Source: an uncultured Clostridium sp.
Lineage (GTDB): Bacteria > Bacillota > Clostridia > Oscillospirales > Acutalibacteraceae
Assembly: GCA_934717555.1 (NCBI GenBank)
Contig: CAKUYY010000018.1
Span: 1 to 25,669 of the forward strand
Direction of reading: 5' to 3'
DNA length: 25,669 nucleotides
Part shown: piece after piece, positions 1 through 7,893 of the stretch
Position numbering within the stretch: position 1 is the stretch's first letter
How the letters are laid out: each line of letters starts with the position of its first letter
Notes under the pieces: model-generated
The model's input: only the letters and a program-made list of their open reading frames with translations
Databases searched by the model: none
What the model was told of the DNA's origin: nothing
Program-made: the position numbers and the translations under genes

Positions 1-31
1 GCAGGTGCTCTCCCAGCTGAGCTATGCTCCC
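1..31 (-). tRNA. tRNA, 5' portion only (Val or Ala type)
   Basis: Read on the minus strand this is the 5' acceptor strand (GGGAGCA), the D-stem and loop (GCTCAGCTGGGAGAGC) and the start of the anticodon stem of a class I tRNA. The window ends before the anticodon, so the amino acid cannot be read. The sequence resembles bacterial tRNA-Val(UAC) and tRNA-Ala genes. It probably opens a tRNA gene or cluster continuing beyond the left edge. A good promoter lies just upstream at 84-112. Confidence 0.85.
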
Positions 32-83
32 ATCCTTTTCGCTTTCCTGCTCTTTTCCTTGAGCTCTCTCAGCGACGCGATAT

Positions 84-112
84 ATCATACTATATTTTGG
101 AAGAAAAGTCAA
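84..112 (-). promoter_or_regulatory. Sigma-A type promoter for the tRNA
   Basis: On the minus strand TTGACT (107-112) is followed by a 17-nt spacer and TATGAT (84-89). This near-consensus vegetative promoter points at the tRNA, whose 5' end is at 31. It lies between the helicase stop codon and the tRNA, so the tRNA does not depend on helicase read-through. Confidence 0.7.
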
Positions 113-131
113 CAGATTTCGACTAATTTTT

Positions 132-2495
132 TTATTTTTCTTCTTTCCAAAAATCTTTGATCACCTGTTCCGCCTGATCTATGTTGTGCAGGAATCTTGC
201 TTTTTGCCAGTGTACCGGAAATAAACGCAGGTATTCCGTTGTATGGAAACGGTCGTCAATCAGCACTACCACTCCCCTATCCTTTTCCCCTCGGATCACC
301 CGGCCAGCCGCTTGCATCACTTTATTCATCCCTGGATAACGGTAAGCAAAAGCAAAACCTTTTCCCTTCTCTTTCTCATCATAATATTCCCGGAGAATCT
401 CCTGCTGTCGGTTTATCTGTGGCAGCCCTACGCCTACAATCACTGCTCCCACCAGACGGTCCCCCTTCAGGTCAATCCCTTCCGAAAAAATTCCACCCAG
501 CACGCAAAAGCCTACCAGTGTTTCTCCGCCCGGTTTATCAAAACAAGACAAGAACTCTCCCCGTTTTTCTTCTTCCATCTGCGATTCCTGTACAATAGTT
601 TGGATATTGGGATAGTACTCCGTGAATGCCTCATATACTTGCCTTAGGTATTGATATGATGGAAAAAACACAAGATAGTTCCCTATTTTCCCTCCAATTA
701 CGGTATGGATTAATTGACAAATAGGCAGAATGCTCTTTTGTCTGTGTTGATAGCGTGTATTAATCCCATCCTCTACTAGAAGGCATAGATGAGAGGGATC
801 GTATGGAGAAGGCAAGCTATACGTCTTAGATTTTTCATCTCCCCCCAGCACGGAGCGGAAATAATCTAAAGGAGTAAGGGTTGCAGAAAATAAAATGGCT
901 GACTTCCCTCGATCCAATGCCTGTCTCAACAAAAAAGAAGGATCTAAACAAAGCTGTTTTACCTTCACTTCACTTTTCTTTTTTTCTATATAAGTGACAT
1001 ACCGTTCATCATAAAAGTCCGTAATTCGCAGGTAAAACAGCACATCAAAGTAAACAGAAAGCAGTTCCTGGCGAAGGGGGGAATCCGGTTCTTGAGAAAG
1101 CCATTCCTCACAGCACGCGCTAAATTCCCAGAGCTGCCTGTTAAAAGAATTGACTCCCTCCTTTTGGATGGATATTCCTGCCTCCTCACAGGATTTTCCC
1201 AAAGCAAGAAATTCCTTATAAATACGGTTTACACTGCGGGTAAGCTCCTTGTTTTCCTTTCCCACTTCTTTCTTTAATTTTAAAAACATGGATTTTTCTA
1301 GTGACGCTGAATACATTTCCCGGGCACGGTCCACTAGATTGTGAGATTCATCAATCAAAAAACAATACTCCCCCTGTGTATTGGAAAAAAAGCGTTTCAA
1401 GGATGCGTTGGGATCAAACAGATGATTGTAATCCCCGATCACCACATCGCACCATTCAGAATAATCCAGCGCCAATTCAAACGGACAGATTTTTTCCTGT
1501 TTTGCATAAGCTTCCAACTTTTCTCGGGTAACGCAATCTTCCTGCTCTAATAGCTTTTTTAATACCCCATTGATACGGTCAAAATATCCCTGCGCATAAG
1601 GGCATTGATCTGGGTTACAGGCGCATTCCTCCAGAAAACAAATTTTTTCCTTGGCTGTGAGCGTAACGGACTTGATCCGAAGTCCTTGCTCTCTCAATTG
1701 GGAAAGGGCGTCCTCCGCCGCACGCCGGGCGACTGTTTTGGCCGTTAAATAAAAAATGGTTTCCGTCTTCCCCTCTCCTATGGCTTTGACGGCGGGAAAC
1801 AGTGCGGAAATGGTCTTTCCAATTCCGGTGGGCGCCTGGCAATATAATCGTGCCTGGGAAGAAATGGTACGGTATACCGCCGCTGCCATTTCCCGCTGCC
1901 CTTTACGGTAAGAAGCAAATGGAAAATGCAACATTTCGATGGAACGATTGCGAATCTGTCTCCACTCCGCCTGCCATACCGCCCATTCTACATATCGTTC
2001 CAGAAGCCCTTCATAAAACTGCCGGAGGCTATCCCTGGAAAATCTTCGGGTAAAACGTTTGACTTCTTCCGTCTCCGTCTGATAGTAGGTGAGCCGTATC
2101 GTAATAGAGTCTAGATTTCGCTGTACACACATAAAATACCCATAACATTGTGCTTGGGCCCAGTGCGGTTCTTGAAACGATTCGGTAATCATATCCATTG
2201 GCACACTCGTTGTCTTAATTTCGTCCACTGTCACGCCCTTTTCCCCGGTAATAATCCCGTCCGCTCTTCCTTCTACGAGAAAATGTACCCCTTGATAATC
2301 ACAGGCGAAGCTTAACGGTACTTCTGATTGATAATCGTCCCCCTCCTGTTTCTGTAAAAGGCGATGGATTCGGGAGCCTTCTTGCATACGGTTAGGCCTT
2401 CCCCCAAAACGGTTGTCTATGCTCCCACTCTTCAAGACAAAGCCTACCAATTCTCTCACTGAAATTTTACATTCTATGACGGGATTCTGTTCCAT
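132..2495 (-). CDS. PD-(D/E)XK nuclease / XPD-DinG-type Fe-S helicase fusion
   Basis: A 787-aa protein with two modules. Residues about 1-180 look like a RecB/Cas4-type PD-(D/E)XK nuclease: H44 in GSRIHRLL, D79 in EGRADGI, the E92-x-K94 pair in VDEIKTT, and the QxxxY motif at Q116-Y120. Residues about 190-787 are an XPD/Rad3/DinG-like superfamily 2 helicase: Walker A APTGIGKT (221-228), four candidate Fe-S cysteines (C286, C293, C298, C337), a DESH box (382-385), an SATLTP motif and a terminal QAAGRVIR motif VI. Such proteins are 5'-3' DNA helicases for repair or structured DNA. The nuclease residues look intact, so both activities are plausible. ATG is preceded by GGAGGG. It stands alone, 100 nt upstream of a tRNA. 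Biological substrates are not known from sequence. Confidence 0.9.
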   Translation of the reverse strand: MEQNPVIECKISVRELVGFVLKSGSIDNRFGGRPNRMQEGSRIHRLLQKQEGDDYQSEVPLSFACDYQGVHFLVEGRADGIITGEKGVTVDEIKTTSVPMDMITESFQEPHWAQAQCYGYFMCVQRNLDSITIRLTYYQTETEEVKRFTRRFSRDSLRQFYEGLLERYVEWAVWQAEWRQIRNRSIEMLHFPFASYRKGQREMAAAVYRTISSQARLYCQAPTGIGKTISALFPAVKAIGEGKTETIFYLTAKTVARRAAEDALSQLREQGLRIKSVTLTAKEKICFLEECACNPDQCPYAQGYFDRINGVLKKLLEQEDCVTREKLEAYAKQEKICPFELALDYSEWCDVVIGDYNHLFDPNASLKRFFSNTQGEYCFLIDESHNLVDRAREMYSASLEKSMFLKLKKEVGKENKELTRSVNRIYKEFLALGKSCEEAGISIQKEGVNSFNRQLWEFSACCEEWLSQEPDSPLRQELLSVYFDVLFYLRITDFYDERYVTYIEKKKSEVKVKQLCLDPSFLLRQALDRGKSAILFSATLTPLDYFRSVLGGDEKSKTYSLPSPYDPSHLCLLVEDGINTRYQHRQKSILPICQLIHTVIGGKIGNYLVFFPSYQYLRQVYEAFTEYYPNIQTIVQESQMEEEKRGEFLSCFDKPGGETLVGFCVLGGIFSEGIDLKGDRLVGAVIVGVGLPQINRQQEILREYYDEKEKGKGFAFAYRYPGMNKVMQAAGRVIRGEKDRGVVVLIDDRFHTTEYLRLFPVHWQKARFLHNIDQAEQVIKDFWKEEK

Positions 2496-2552
2496 ATTTT
2501 CTTCCCTCCTTTGTTTATTGTAGCATAATTGGTAATATCCCGCCTAGACAGA

Positions 2553-2593
2553 AAAAGGAATCGCAACAATTGGATATTGTTTCGATTCCTTTT
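2553..2593. terminator. Long hairpin between divergent genes
   Basis: Eighteen bases (2553-2570) pair with 2576-2593 around a 5-nt loop with one mismatch. T-rich runs flank it on both strands, so it could terminate transcription either way. It sits between two divergent gene starts, where a terminator is not obviously needed. It could insulate the helicase gene from antisense transcription or be a leftover from a lost gene. Confidence 0.5.
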
Positions 2594-2690
2594 CATTCTA
2601 TTTTTTCGATAAATTTTCTTTTGTCATTGATACTAGGCCATGAGAAATCCTTATACCTTTTTCATTGTTGGTGAAAAGGGGCGGAATCCC

Positions 2691-2720
2691 TTGAAAAAAA
2701 GAACAGAGCTGTGATATAAT
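2691..2720 (+). promoter_or_regulatory. Promoter of the DtxR-type regulator gene
   Basis: TTGAAA (2691-2696), an 18-nt spacer and a perfect TATAAT (2715-2720) lie about 55 nt ahead of the chosen ATG at 2775. No clear operator palindrome was recognised around it. Confidence 0.7.
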
Positions 2721-2774
2721 AAATAAAATCTTTTGTTTTATTTCTCCAAAATATATTTAAAGAATGGTGGTTCC

Positions 2775-3140
2775 ATGAAAATAAAAGAATCCGCGGAAAA
2801 TTATCTGGAAACAATTTTAATTCTGAATAAAAAAAAAGGTTCTGTCAGATCCATTGATATTGCTACAGAATTAGAATTTTCTAAACCCAGCGTCAGTGTT
2901 GCAATGAAAAACCTTCGGGAAAATGGATATATTGAGGTAAGCCCGGAAGGTTATATTATCTTATTGGATAAGGGGCGTGAAATTGCTGAAAAGATCTATG
3001 AAAGACACACTCTTCTTGCCGAATGGCTTACTGCTCTGGGCGTTGATCCCAAGATAGCGGTAGAAGATGCCTGCCGTATGGAACATGTGATCAGCTCTGA
3101 AAGCTTTTCCGCTATCAAACGTCATGTCCAGAAAAAATAA
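2775..3140 (+). CDS. DtxR/MntR-family metal-dependent transcriptional regulator
   Basis: A 121-aa protein with the DtxR layout: an N-terminal winged helix (SAENYLETIL; SIDIATELEFSKPSVSVAMK; a wing around EVSPEGYIILLDKG) followed by the metal-binding/dimerisation helices (YERHTLLAEWL; EDACRMEHVIS). Candidate metal ligands are the Glu of YLE, the His of ERH, and Cys, Glu and His of DACRMEH. The Asp common near the N-terminus of MntR is Asn here (AENYLE). There is no C-terminal SH3/FeoA-like domain. ATG at 2775 is chosen over the upstream ATG at 2733 because homology begins there and a GGTGG site precedes it. It probably controls Mn2+ or Fe2+ transport genes elsewhere. No transporter is adjacent, but a Mn-riboswitch ATPase lies 10 kb away. 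Confidence 0.88.
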   Translation: MKIKESAENYLETILILNKKKGSVRSIDIATELEFSKPSVSVAMKNLRENGYIEVSPEGYIILLDKGREIAEKIYERHTLLAEWLTALGVDPKIAVEDACRMEHVISSESFSAIKRHVQKK

Positions 3141-3159
3141 CAATTCTTTTTTTAATTGT

Positions 3160-3200
3160 ACTCCTTCTGCTATCGCAGAAGGAGTTTTGTTTTCTTATTT
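3160..3200 (+). terminator. Rho-independent terminator of the DtxR-type gene
   Basis: An 11-bp perfect stem (3160-3170 with 3175-3185), a TATC loop and a T-rich tail, 20 nt after the stop codon. Confidence 0.85.
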
Positions 3201-3482
3201 TTTATATTCTTTCAGTTATATGTAACTAACCATATGAAGTATCATACTGCTATTCTTATTTATTATATCTGACTTGCCACCTAGGTCCAGTCGTACTCAA
3301 ATTTATTTTTTTACGATATTTCTTCATAAATCTTTTGATATCCATTCCACTGACGATTTACACCAATAAGAACCAAAACTTTCTTATTTAAAAAAGCAAC
3401 TGGAAAACAACAGATACTACCTACCATTTTGGATGTTAAAAATCTTATTCAAAGAACTTTTCCAGTATAGGGCTATATCAAC
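3201..3482. other. Intergenic stretch without a supported gene
   Basis: AT-rich DNA between the terminator at 3160-3200 and the minus-strand membrane-protein gene. A short minus-strand reading frame of about 29 codons from near 3340 has no convincing ribosome site and no recognisable family. It may be a remnant. Confidence 0.4.
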
Positions 3483-3845
3483 TTAACAGTCTAAATAGAT
3501 AATTTCTATTGTTCCTGCATAGTGAATAATAATCCAGTAAGCAATCAATATAAAGATTAATGCCGCCATCATACAAATAACTGCTGTCAGCCACAAAGAG
3601 CGACGATACGATTTCCATATCTCCTTTGCCCCGATAGTTTCCTGAAAATCTTCAAAAATGTTAGCAGGATGCCCCCAATATTTATGAAGGTCTTCTATCG
3701 TTGCCATAGGGTTAATATCTAAAAATTCCTCTCCGGTGGATGCCATCAAGTCATATAATGCCTTTTTATGTTTTCTGGAGCAACGAAAGCGGTAGCTATA
3801 TGGTTTCATATAAGATTTGACTTCTTTTTTAACATTTATCTTCAT
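3483..3845 (-). CDS. Small single-pass membrane protein, DUF6120-like
   Basis: A 120-aa protein with a basic, soluble N-terminal part (about 1-85, including PATIEDLHKYWGHP-like spacing typical of small clostridial proteins that modulate membrane events) and one strong membrane segment (about 86-112, rich in Leu, Ile and Ala) near the C-terminus. The second ATG (3845) is preferred over 3866 because GGAGGG lies at the correct distance before it. The order of a short helical domain followed by one or two membrane helices resembles the DUF6120/DUF1700 group often found beside PadR regulators. No PadR gene is present here. Function unknown; the family label is a resemblance, not a proven match. 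Confidence 0.6.
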   Translation of the reverse strand: MKINVKKEVKSYMKPYSYRFRCSRKHKKALYDLMASTGEEFLDINPMATIEDLHKYWGHPANIFEDFQETIGAKEIWKSYRRSLWLTAVICMMAALIFILIAYWIIIHYAGTIEIIYLDC

Positions 3846-4070
3846 ATTTTTCCCTCCTTTTTTCATTTTATCATTTAAAATAAATTTCGTTATACTTTGT
3901 GAAAATTTTACACGATTTTTTCAACAAAAATAAAAAATGAGAACTATAACATATTTTTTAGGGATAAGTACAGAAAAATTTTTTTGATTTATGATTTTAT
4001 TTCCTTTTTTCTAAAAACTCAACCGATCTTATCACTGCTTTTATGCTTTTTCTTTTCTATTGGATCACAA

Positions 4071-4767
4071 CCACCCGCCAAACAGGTAGTATGAAAGGCT
4101 AAAAGCCTAGGTTACGGCCCAGCGTCTAAAGGCGCTGGTTTTCGTTTTTACAAAGGTTCAATCCTATTTTTTCCTCTTTTACCGCCCCCTCAAGGGGCAT
4201 CCGTATTACTTGCTACCCTTAAAAGGTTCTTCGTACTCTTTTACACTCAGCTTATCCAGCGCTATATCGTGCTTTTCCTGGTCCTGGATGTATTTCCGTA
4301 TCGTGGCCTCATTGAGTCCAACTATCGAAGTATAATACTCTTCGGAGCAAAAATGCCTGTTTCCATACTTGTACTTCAAGTTTGCATGTTTGTCGAACAT
4401 CATCAAAGCACTCTTCTCTTTCAGGTATTCCATAAAACTTGACACACTCATTTTCGGTGGGATACTTACCAGTAGATGTACATGATCTGGCATCATATGC
4501 CCTTCCACAATCTCCACTCCCTTGTACTTGCACAGCGTTTTGATGATCTCTTGCAGGTCTTTCCGGTACTCCTTATAGATAATTTTCCTTCGGTACTTTG
4601 GACAAAACACTGCATGGTACTTGCACACCTACTTGGTATGTGTCAGACTGTTCGTTTGGTTTGCCATACACACTCACCTTTCTTTTGCAATAGGCCTGAA
4701 CACCTTTATTGTAATCGATTGGTGAGTTTTTTAGATAAAAGTTTTTTCCCACCCGCATAGCAGATGG
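4071..4767 (-). mobile_element. IS200/IS605-family insertion sequence (tnpA only)
   Basis: The element is bounded by two imperfect hairpins that both contain CCACCCGC. The right end (4071-4089) pairs CCACCCGC with ACAGGTAG, and the left end (4749-4767) pairs CCACCCGC with GCAGATGG, each with G-T wobbles and a 3-nt loop. Subterminal hairpins and the absence of terminal inverted repeats are the hallmark of single-strand IS200/IS605 transposition. An extra hairpin at 4119-4138 lies inside the right end. No tnpB/IscB gene is present. The exact cleavage sites were not determined and may lie a few tens of bases outside. Confidence 0.75.
4206..4667 (-). pseudogene. tnpA: IS200-type Y1 (HUH) transposase TnpA with amber codon 13
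   Basis: The protein has the HUH motif (PDHVHLL) and the catalytic tyrosine (ATIRKYIQDQ) of Y1 single-strand transposases, followed by a normal C-terminus. The natural start is ATG at 4665-4667 (AAAGGTGAG upstream), reading MANQTNSLTHTK and then TAG at 4629-4631, where this family normally has Trp (TGG). The frame continues intact for 141 codons from the GTG at 4626-4628. A GTG restart directly behind the amber codon could give a protein lacking 13 residues, but no ribosome site precedes it. Otherwise the coding sequence is undamaged, which suggests a recent inactivation, or read-through. Confidence 0.85.
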
Positions 4768-4816
4768 TTGCTTGTTTCGCTTCGCTCAACTGCCTACTAA
4801 AGGCAACAATAAAAGG

Positions 4817-4852
4817 CACCTCTTCTTTATCAAAATAGATAGAGAAGAGGTG
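4817..4852. terminator. Bidirectional-looking terminator hairpin
   Basis: A 15-bp stem (4817-4831 with 4838-4852, one G-T wobble) with a 6-nt AAAATA loop. It lies about 180 nt downstream of the minus-strand phage-tail cassette and upstream of the insertion sequence. The minus-strand side runs into a short T-rich stretch (CCTTTTATTG). Confidence 0.6.
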
Positions 4853-4976
4853 TTTATCGATTTTAAAATCTTCTGATTAAAACTTCTTAACAGCGTTACA
4901 TTTTATCCCAATACAAATGACCGCAACTATAGTATCATAATAGTGTCTAGAGGTAAACAATACTTTGAATGAGGAT

Positions 4977-4997
4977 TCAGTTAACATTATCGATCAT
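4977..4997 (-). other. Six-codon leftover reading frame with a good ribosome site
   Basis: Just after the CBM gene, AAGGAG is followed by ATG at 4995-4997, five more codons and TGA at 4977-4979. It looks like the start of the next gene of the tail cassette, cut off by deletion or mutation. A functional micropeptide is possible but unsupported. Confidence 0.3.
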
Positions 4998-5034
4998 TAT
5001 GTACTCCTTCTGCCTTTTCAATGAAAGGTAACAT

Positions 5035-5676
5035 TTATTTCTTTTCTGAAAATTCCGTCCACTGGGTAGGCGGTTCCCAGGTGTTAGCGTCCACATTACT
5101 GGTATACCGTTTACCGTTGTGTGTGACTTTCGCCCCTTTTGGGTAAGCGTCATGGGCGCCAGCGGGCTGTTTCCACTGAGGCCATTCCTCCGCCGGGTCA
5201 CTGACCGCCACCCACAAAGAAATCGCGGTGTCCGGCATCCAATCATCCTGGGAAGTATGGCTTTGCAGACACTTGTAAAGCTGGTTTTGGTAGCAGATAC
5301 GGTCGTCTTTCACATAGGAAACACCGCTTTCCCATTCCGGGAACAGGGTGGGGATTTCCATCGCCTCCTCATCAGGGAGGGCCTGGGCTGTCTGCATCAT
5401 CAGGACGCGGGTCTGTCTGGCCCGTTCCCCGTCGTCCGCCGCTTCGCCTGCCCCCAACAAAACGCCCAGCATATTTTCCACATCTTCCAGGCGTGTTTCT
5501 GTGGTCACGGGAGGCTCGCAGTCCTCACGTCCTTTGATGATCTCCAGCACCTGGTCCTTGACTGTTTCGGAAATATCTCCTGTAATCCATAGCTTTTTTG
5601 CAATCTCGATCAATTCTTCCTTGTGGTATGTCCCATTTTGTGCCCGGTTTACCAGTACCTTTTCCAGTGTATTCAT
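5035..5676 (-). CDS. Phage-tail accessory protein with two CBM5/12-like modules
   Basis: A 213-aa protein. Residues 1-110 are mostly helical and acidic with no recognised fold. Residues about 115-157 (WESGVSYVKDD, then aromatics ending in LWVAV) and about 165-206 (WPQWKQPAGAHDAYPKG, then W200 and W206) are two tandem carbohydrate-binding modules of the type 5/12 group, which bind chitin or other GlcNAc-containing glycans. Such modules are common at the tips of clostridial phage tails, where they would bind cell-wall sugars. The gene starts 4 nt after the baseplate gene stops, and its AGGAGG site is inside the end of that gene, so the two are translationally coupled. No other phage gene is present. 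Confidence 0.75.
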   Translation of the reverse strand: MNTLEKVLVNRAQNGTYHKEELIEIAKKLWITGDISETVKDQVLEIIKGREDCEPPVTTETRLEDVENMLGVLLGAGEAADDGERARQTRVLMMQTAQALPDEEAMEIPTLFPEWESGVSYVKDDRICYQNQLYKCLQSHTSQDDWMPDTAISLWVAVSDPAEEWPQWKQPAGAHDAYPKGAKVTHNGKRYTSNVDANTWEPPTQWTEFSEKK

Positions 5677-5680
5677 GCAA

Positions 5681-7186
5681 TCATCCTCCTGTTACATTGG
5701 CTTCCAGGGCGTTGAGGCGCTCCTCATAGCTCTGGTTCTTTTTTTCCTGTTCCGCTTTCAGCATGGTCCAATCCTGCACCGCTGTGGACTGGATATCGGG
5801 GGCTGGTTCCCCCTCAGCTCCTGAGACAGTGAGGGTAACATTGCCTTTTCCTGTTGTCAGGGTCACCGGCGAAATCTCAACCGCCTGGGATTTTGTAGGC
5901 TGATACCACACCTTCACAACGCTTCCCGATTCCTTTTGAGAAGATAGCCAGCTTTTAAATTTCTCTACTTTCTGGTTATCATTGTCGCTGTCTATGATGC
6001 CCAAAAGGGTATTGGGCATGGCTATAAAAGTGGCGTTGTGCATCCAGATATCACCGGGGACAAGAGCCCCTGCATTTTGGGCCTGTTGAAAATGAGTGGA
6101 AAAGACCCTTTTTGTTGTACCCTGCGTATCCTGATCGGAAAGGGTAACATAAAAAACAGTTCCTCCTACAGCTGTTTTCCCGCTTTTTTGCCAGGACTCT
6201 GTACCGATTAACTCAATTCCTTTCCATGTTGTTTCCCCTTGCCCGGTGGTCAGGTTGAGATAGTCATCTGCATCAATCAACGGGTATGGGATAGGGATCA
6301 TCTTGGGTTCGATTCCTGTGATGGATATGGTGATATTCCCGCTGCCTCCTACAAATGTAGGAGAAATAGGGGCCTCCGGTGTGGGAGTTCCCTCCTGTAT
6401 ATGAGCGCCATAAATGATACATTCCTTTAAGGATGTATCTATACAACTTGGGAGCTCTACAGAGCCTTTTTTAGAAACTGTGACGAGGGGTAACAAGTTA
6501 TAAATATTGGCCGCCGTCTTTCTAACTTCCTGTACATAGGTTTCTGCCTTCTCGATTTGACGTGCTGCCTCTTCTGCTCGATTTACCAGATCTTCCATTT
6601 CTTCCAGCTTTTCCAGGACGGTATCAAACTTTTCAGAAAGTTCCGACTGCACTTGTTCTACAACCACCCGGTCAGCAGCGGTAGAATCCTTATCCTGTGC
6701 TGTTTGTTGTGCATATTTTCCGGCTCGTTCCGCAAACTCTTGGGCCTTTTGGGAGATTCCCTCTGTGCTCTCTTCCAGTTGATCCATGCGTTCCTGATAT
6801 GCTTGTAATACAGAGGGAAGCATGCCTGAAATGGGATCATCCACATGGAGGGATTCCCGTACAATGACATGGGAAGTATTTGTCAGCCATACAACTTCCT
6901 GCTTCACATTTTCCGCCACAAGCTGGAAGGGGTGATTCCCTTCTACCTCTGTCGTACGGCTTTCAATGTTCCATTTTACCTGTAAGGTATCACCCTCTTC
7001 TGTGAAAGATAAGGGGATTTTATCATATCCCTGGCCGTCCACAACAGACACAAAGAAATTACAATCAGAAAGTGTTACGCCCTCATCGATTGAAGGTAGC
7101 AAGAAAATAACAGGATTTACTTCACTGCTTCCCTGTTGTACAAAAAGTTTTACATCAATGAACCGATGGTTGATTGTGATATTCAA
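5681..7186 (-). CDS. BppU-like phage baseplate/tail protein
   Basis: A 501-aa protein. Residues about 1-110 form a beta-rich N-terminal domain like the BppU family that attaches receptor-binding proteins to siphophage baseplates. Residues about 125-230 are a long Glu/Lys/Ala-rich helix, probably a trimeric coiled coil. The C-terminal half is beta-rich and carries the GTPTPEAPISP motif (266-276) seen in many clostridial phage tail proteins, with two Gly-rich strand segments (GGSGNITISITG and TGKGNVTLTVSG). Translation starts at TTG (7184-7186) behind a strong AGGAGGG site. It heads a two-gene unit with the CBM protein. It may be a prophage remnant, part of a domesticated tail particle, or a receptor-binding module spared by selection. 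Confidence 0.75.
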   Translation of the reverse strand: MNITINHRFIDVKLFVQQGSSEVNPVIFLLPSIDEGVTLSDCNFFVSVVDGQGYDKIPLSFTEEGDTLQVKWNIESRTTEVEGNHPFQLVAENVKQEVVWLTNTSHVIVRESLHVDDPISGMLPSVLQAYQERMDQLEESTEGISQKAQEFAERAGKYAQQTAQDKDSTAADRVVVEQVQSELSEKFDTVLEKLEEMEDLVNRAEEAARQIEKAETYVQEVRKTAANIYNLLPLVTVSKKGSVELPSCIDTSLKECIIYGAHIQEGTPTPEAPISPTFVGGSGNITISITGIEPKMIPIPYPLIDADDYLNLTTGQGETTWKGIELIGTESWQKSGKTAVGGTVFYVTLSDQDTQGTTKRVFSTHFQQAQNAGALVPGDIWMHNATFIAMPNTLLGIIDSDNDNQKVEKFKSWLSSQKESGSVVKVWYQPTKSQAVEISPVTLTTGKGNVTLTVSGAEGEPAPDIQSTAVQDWTMLKAEQEKKNQSYEERLNALEANVTGG

Positions 7187-7893
7187 GTAATCCCTCCTAT
7201 TTGATACAAGATAAATCTTATCCTGTCTTTTTTCTTATTCTACTTACATAAAACCTTTTCAACGTATAAGGAGGACCCCTTGTCCAATATTTTCGTCTTA
7301 TTTTTTCTGTAGGGATGACAATCAAATAGAAAAACTGCTGCACAGATTCTGTTTCTTTTTTGTACGTATACACTTCCATTCCTCTAGTAAGTCTAATAGA
7401 ATACATTGATTAAACCTGTCCCCAAAAATAGTTTTTTATTCCATTTCTATATCACTCCTCTTCTTTCCGTATGATACATACCTTATAATAATTTTATTTT
7501 TTGTTATATGATTCTTATCAGTTAAGCTCATATTCTATAAGAGATTTTATTTTTCCCTTGAAGATATTGATACTCTATATTTCTAATTTGATATTTTTAG
7601 TACGAATATAATAGTACGAATAATTCTTAAATACAAGATCTTGTAAAGAAAAATATTACTAAATTTTGTAATTATGCTTTTAATCCAGTAAATTATTCTA
7701 TATTTTTATAGTTATTTTATTTTATATTTTCAATTTTAGTTTTTACTATTAATAAAGTTCCTATTTTTCTATAGAAAGAGTAATTTATACTTTTCTAGTT
7801 CATCTTATAAAAACTAGAAAAGTGTCCATGCCTATTTCCTCCGCATAGGATGGAACAGAAGCCCCTTTCACTTATAATTTAGGAGGAAATATA
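7187..7893. other. AT-rich intergenic region between divergent genes
   Basis: About 700 bp without a convincing gene. It holds two small structures: a direct repeat of TAGTACGAATA at 7598-7608 and 7612-7622, flanking a TATAAT, and a 12-bp perfect inverted repeat at 7789-7823 ahead of the vWA gene. A 62-codon minus-strand frame at 7218-7406 has no family resemblance and no ribosome site. Confidence 0.5.
7789..7823 (+). repeat. Perfect 12-bp inverted repeat upstream of the vWA gene
   Basis: ACTTTTCTAGTT (7789-7800) and AACTAGAAAAGT (7812-7823) are exact complements around an 11-nt spacer, ending 70 nt before the ATG. No T-tract follows, so it is more likely an operator or a 5' mRNA stem than a terminator. 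Confidence 0.55.

Noticed and set aside
4573..4758. A 61-codon minus-strand frame upstream of tnpA
   Set aside because: It reads through the left end of the insertion sequence in a different frame from the transposase. The true tnpA start is the ATG at 4665-4667.
5035..7186. A complete tailocin or contractile injection system
   Set aside because: No sheath, tube, baseplate wedge, tape-measure or AAA+ ATPase gene is present, only two tail-tip-type proteins.
7598..7622. Repeats as a CRISPR array
   Set aside because: Only two 11-nt copies with a 3-nt gap are present. No array of regular repeats and spacers exists anywhere in the window, and the Cas4-like nuclease domain is part of a helicase, not a cas locus.
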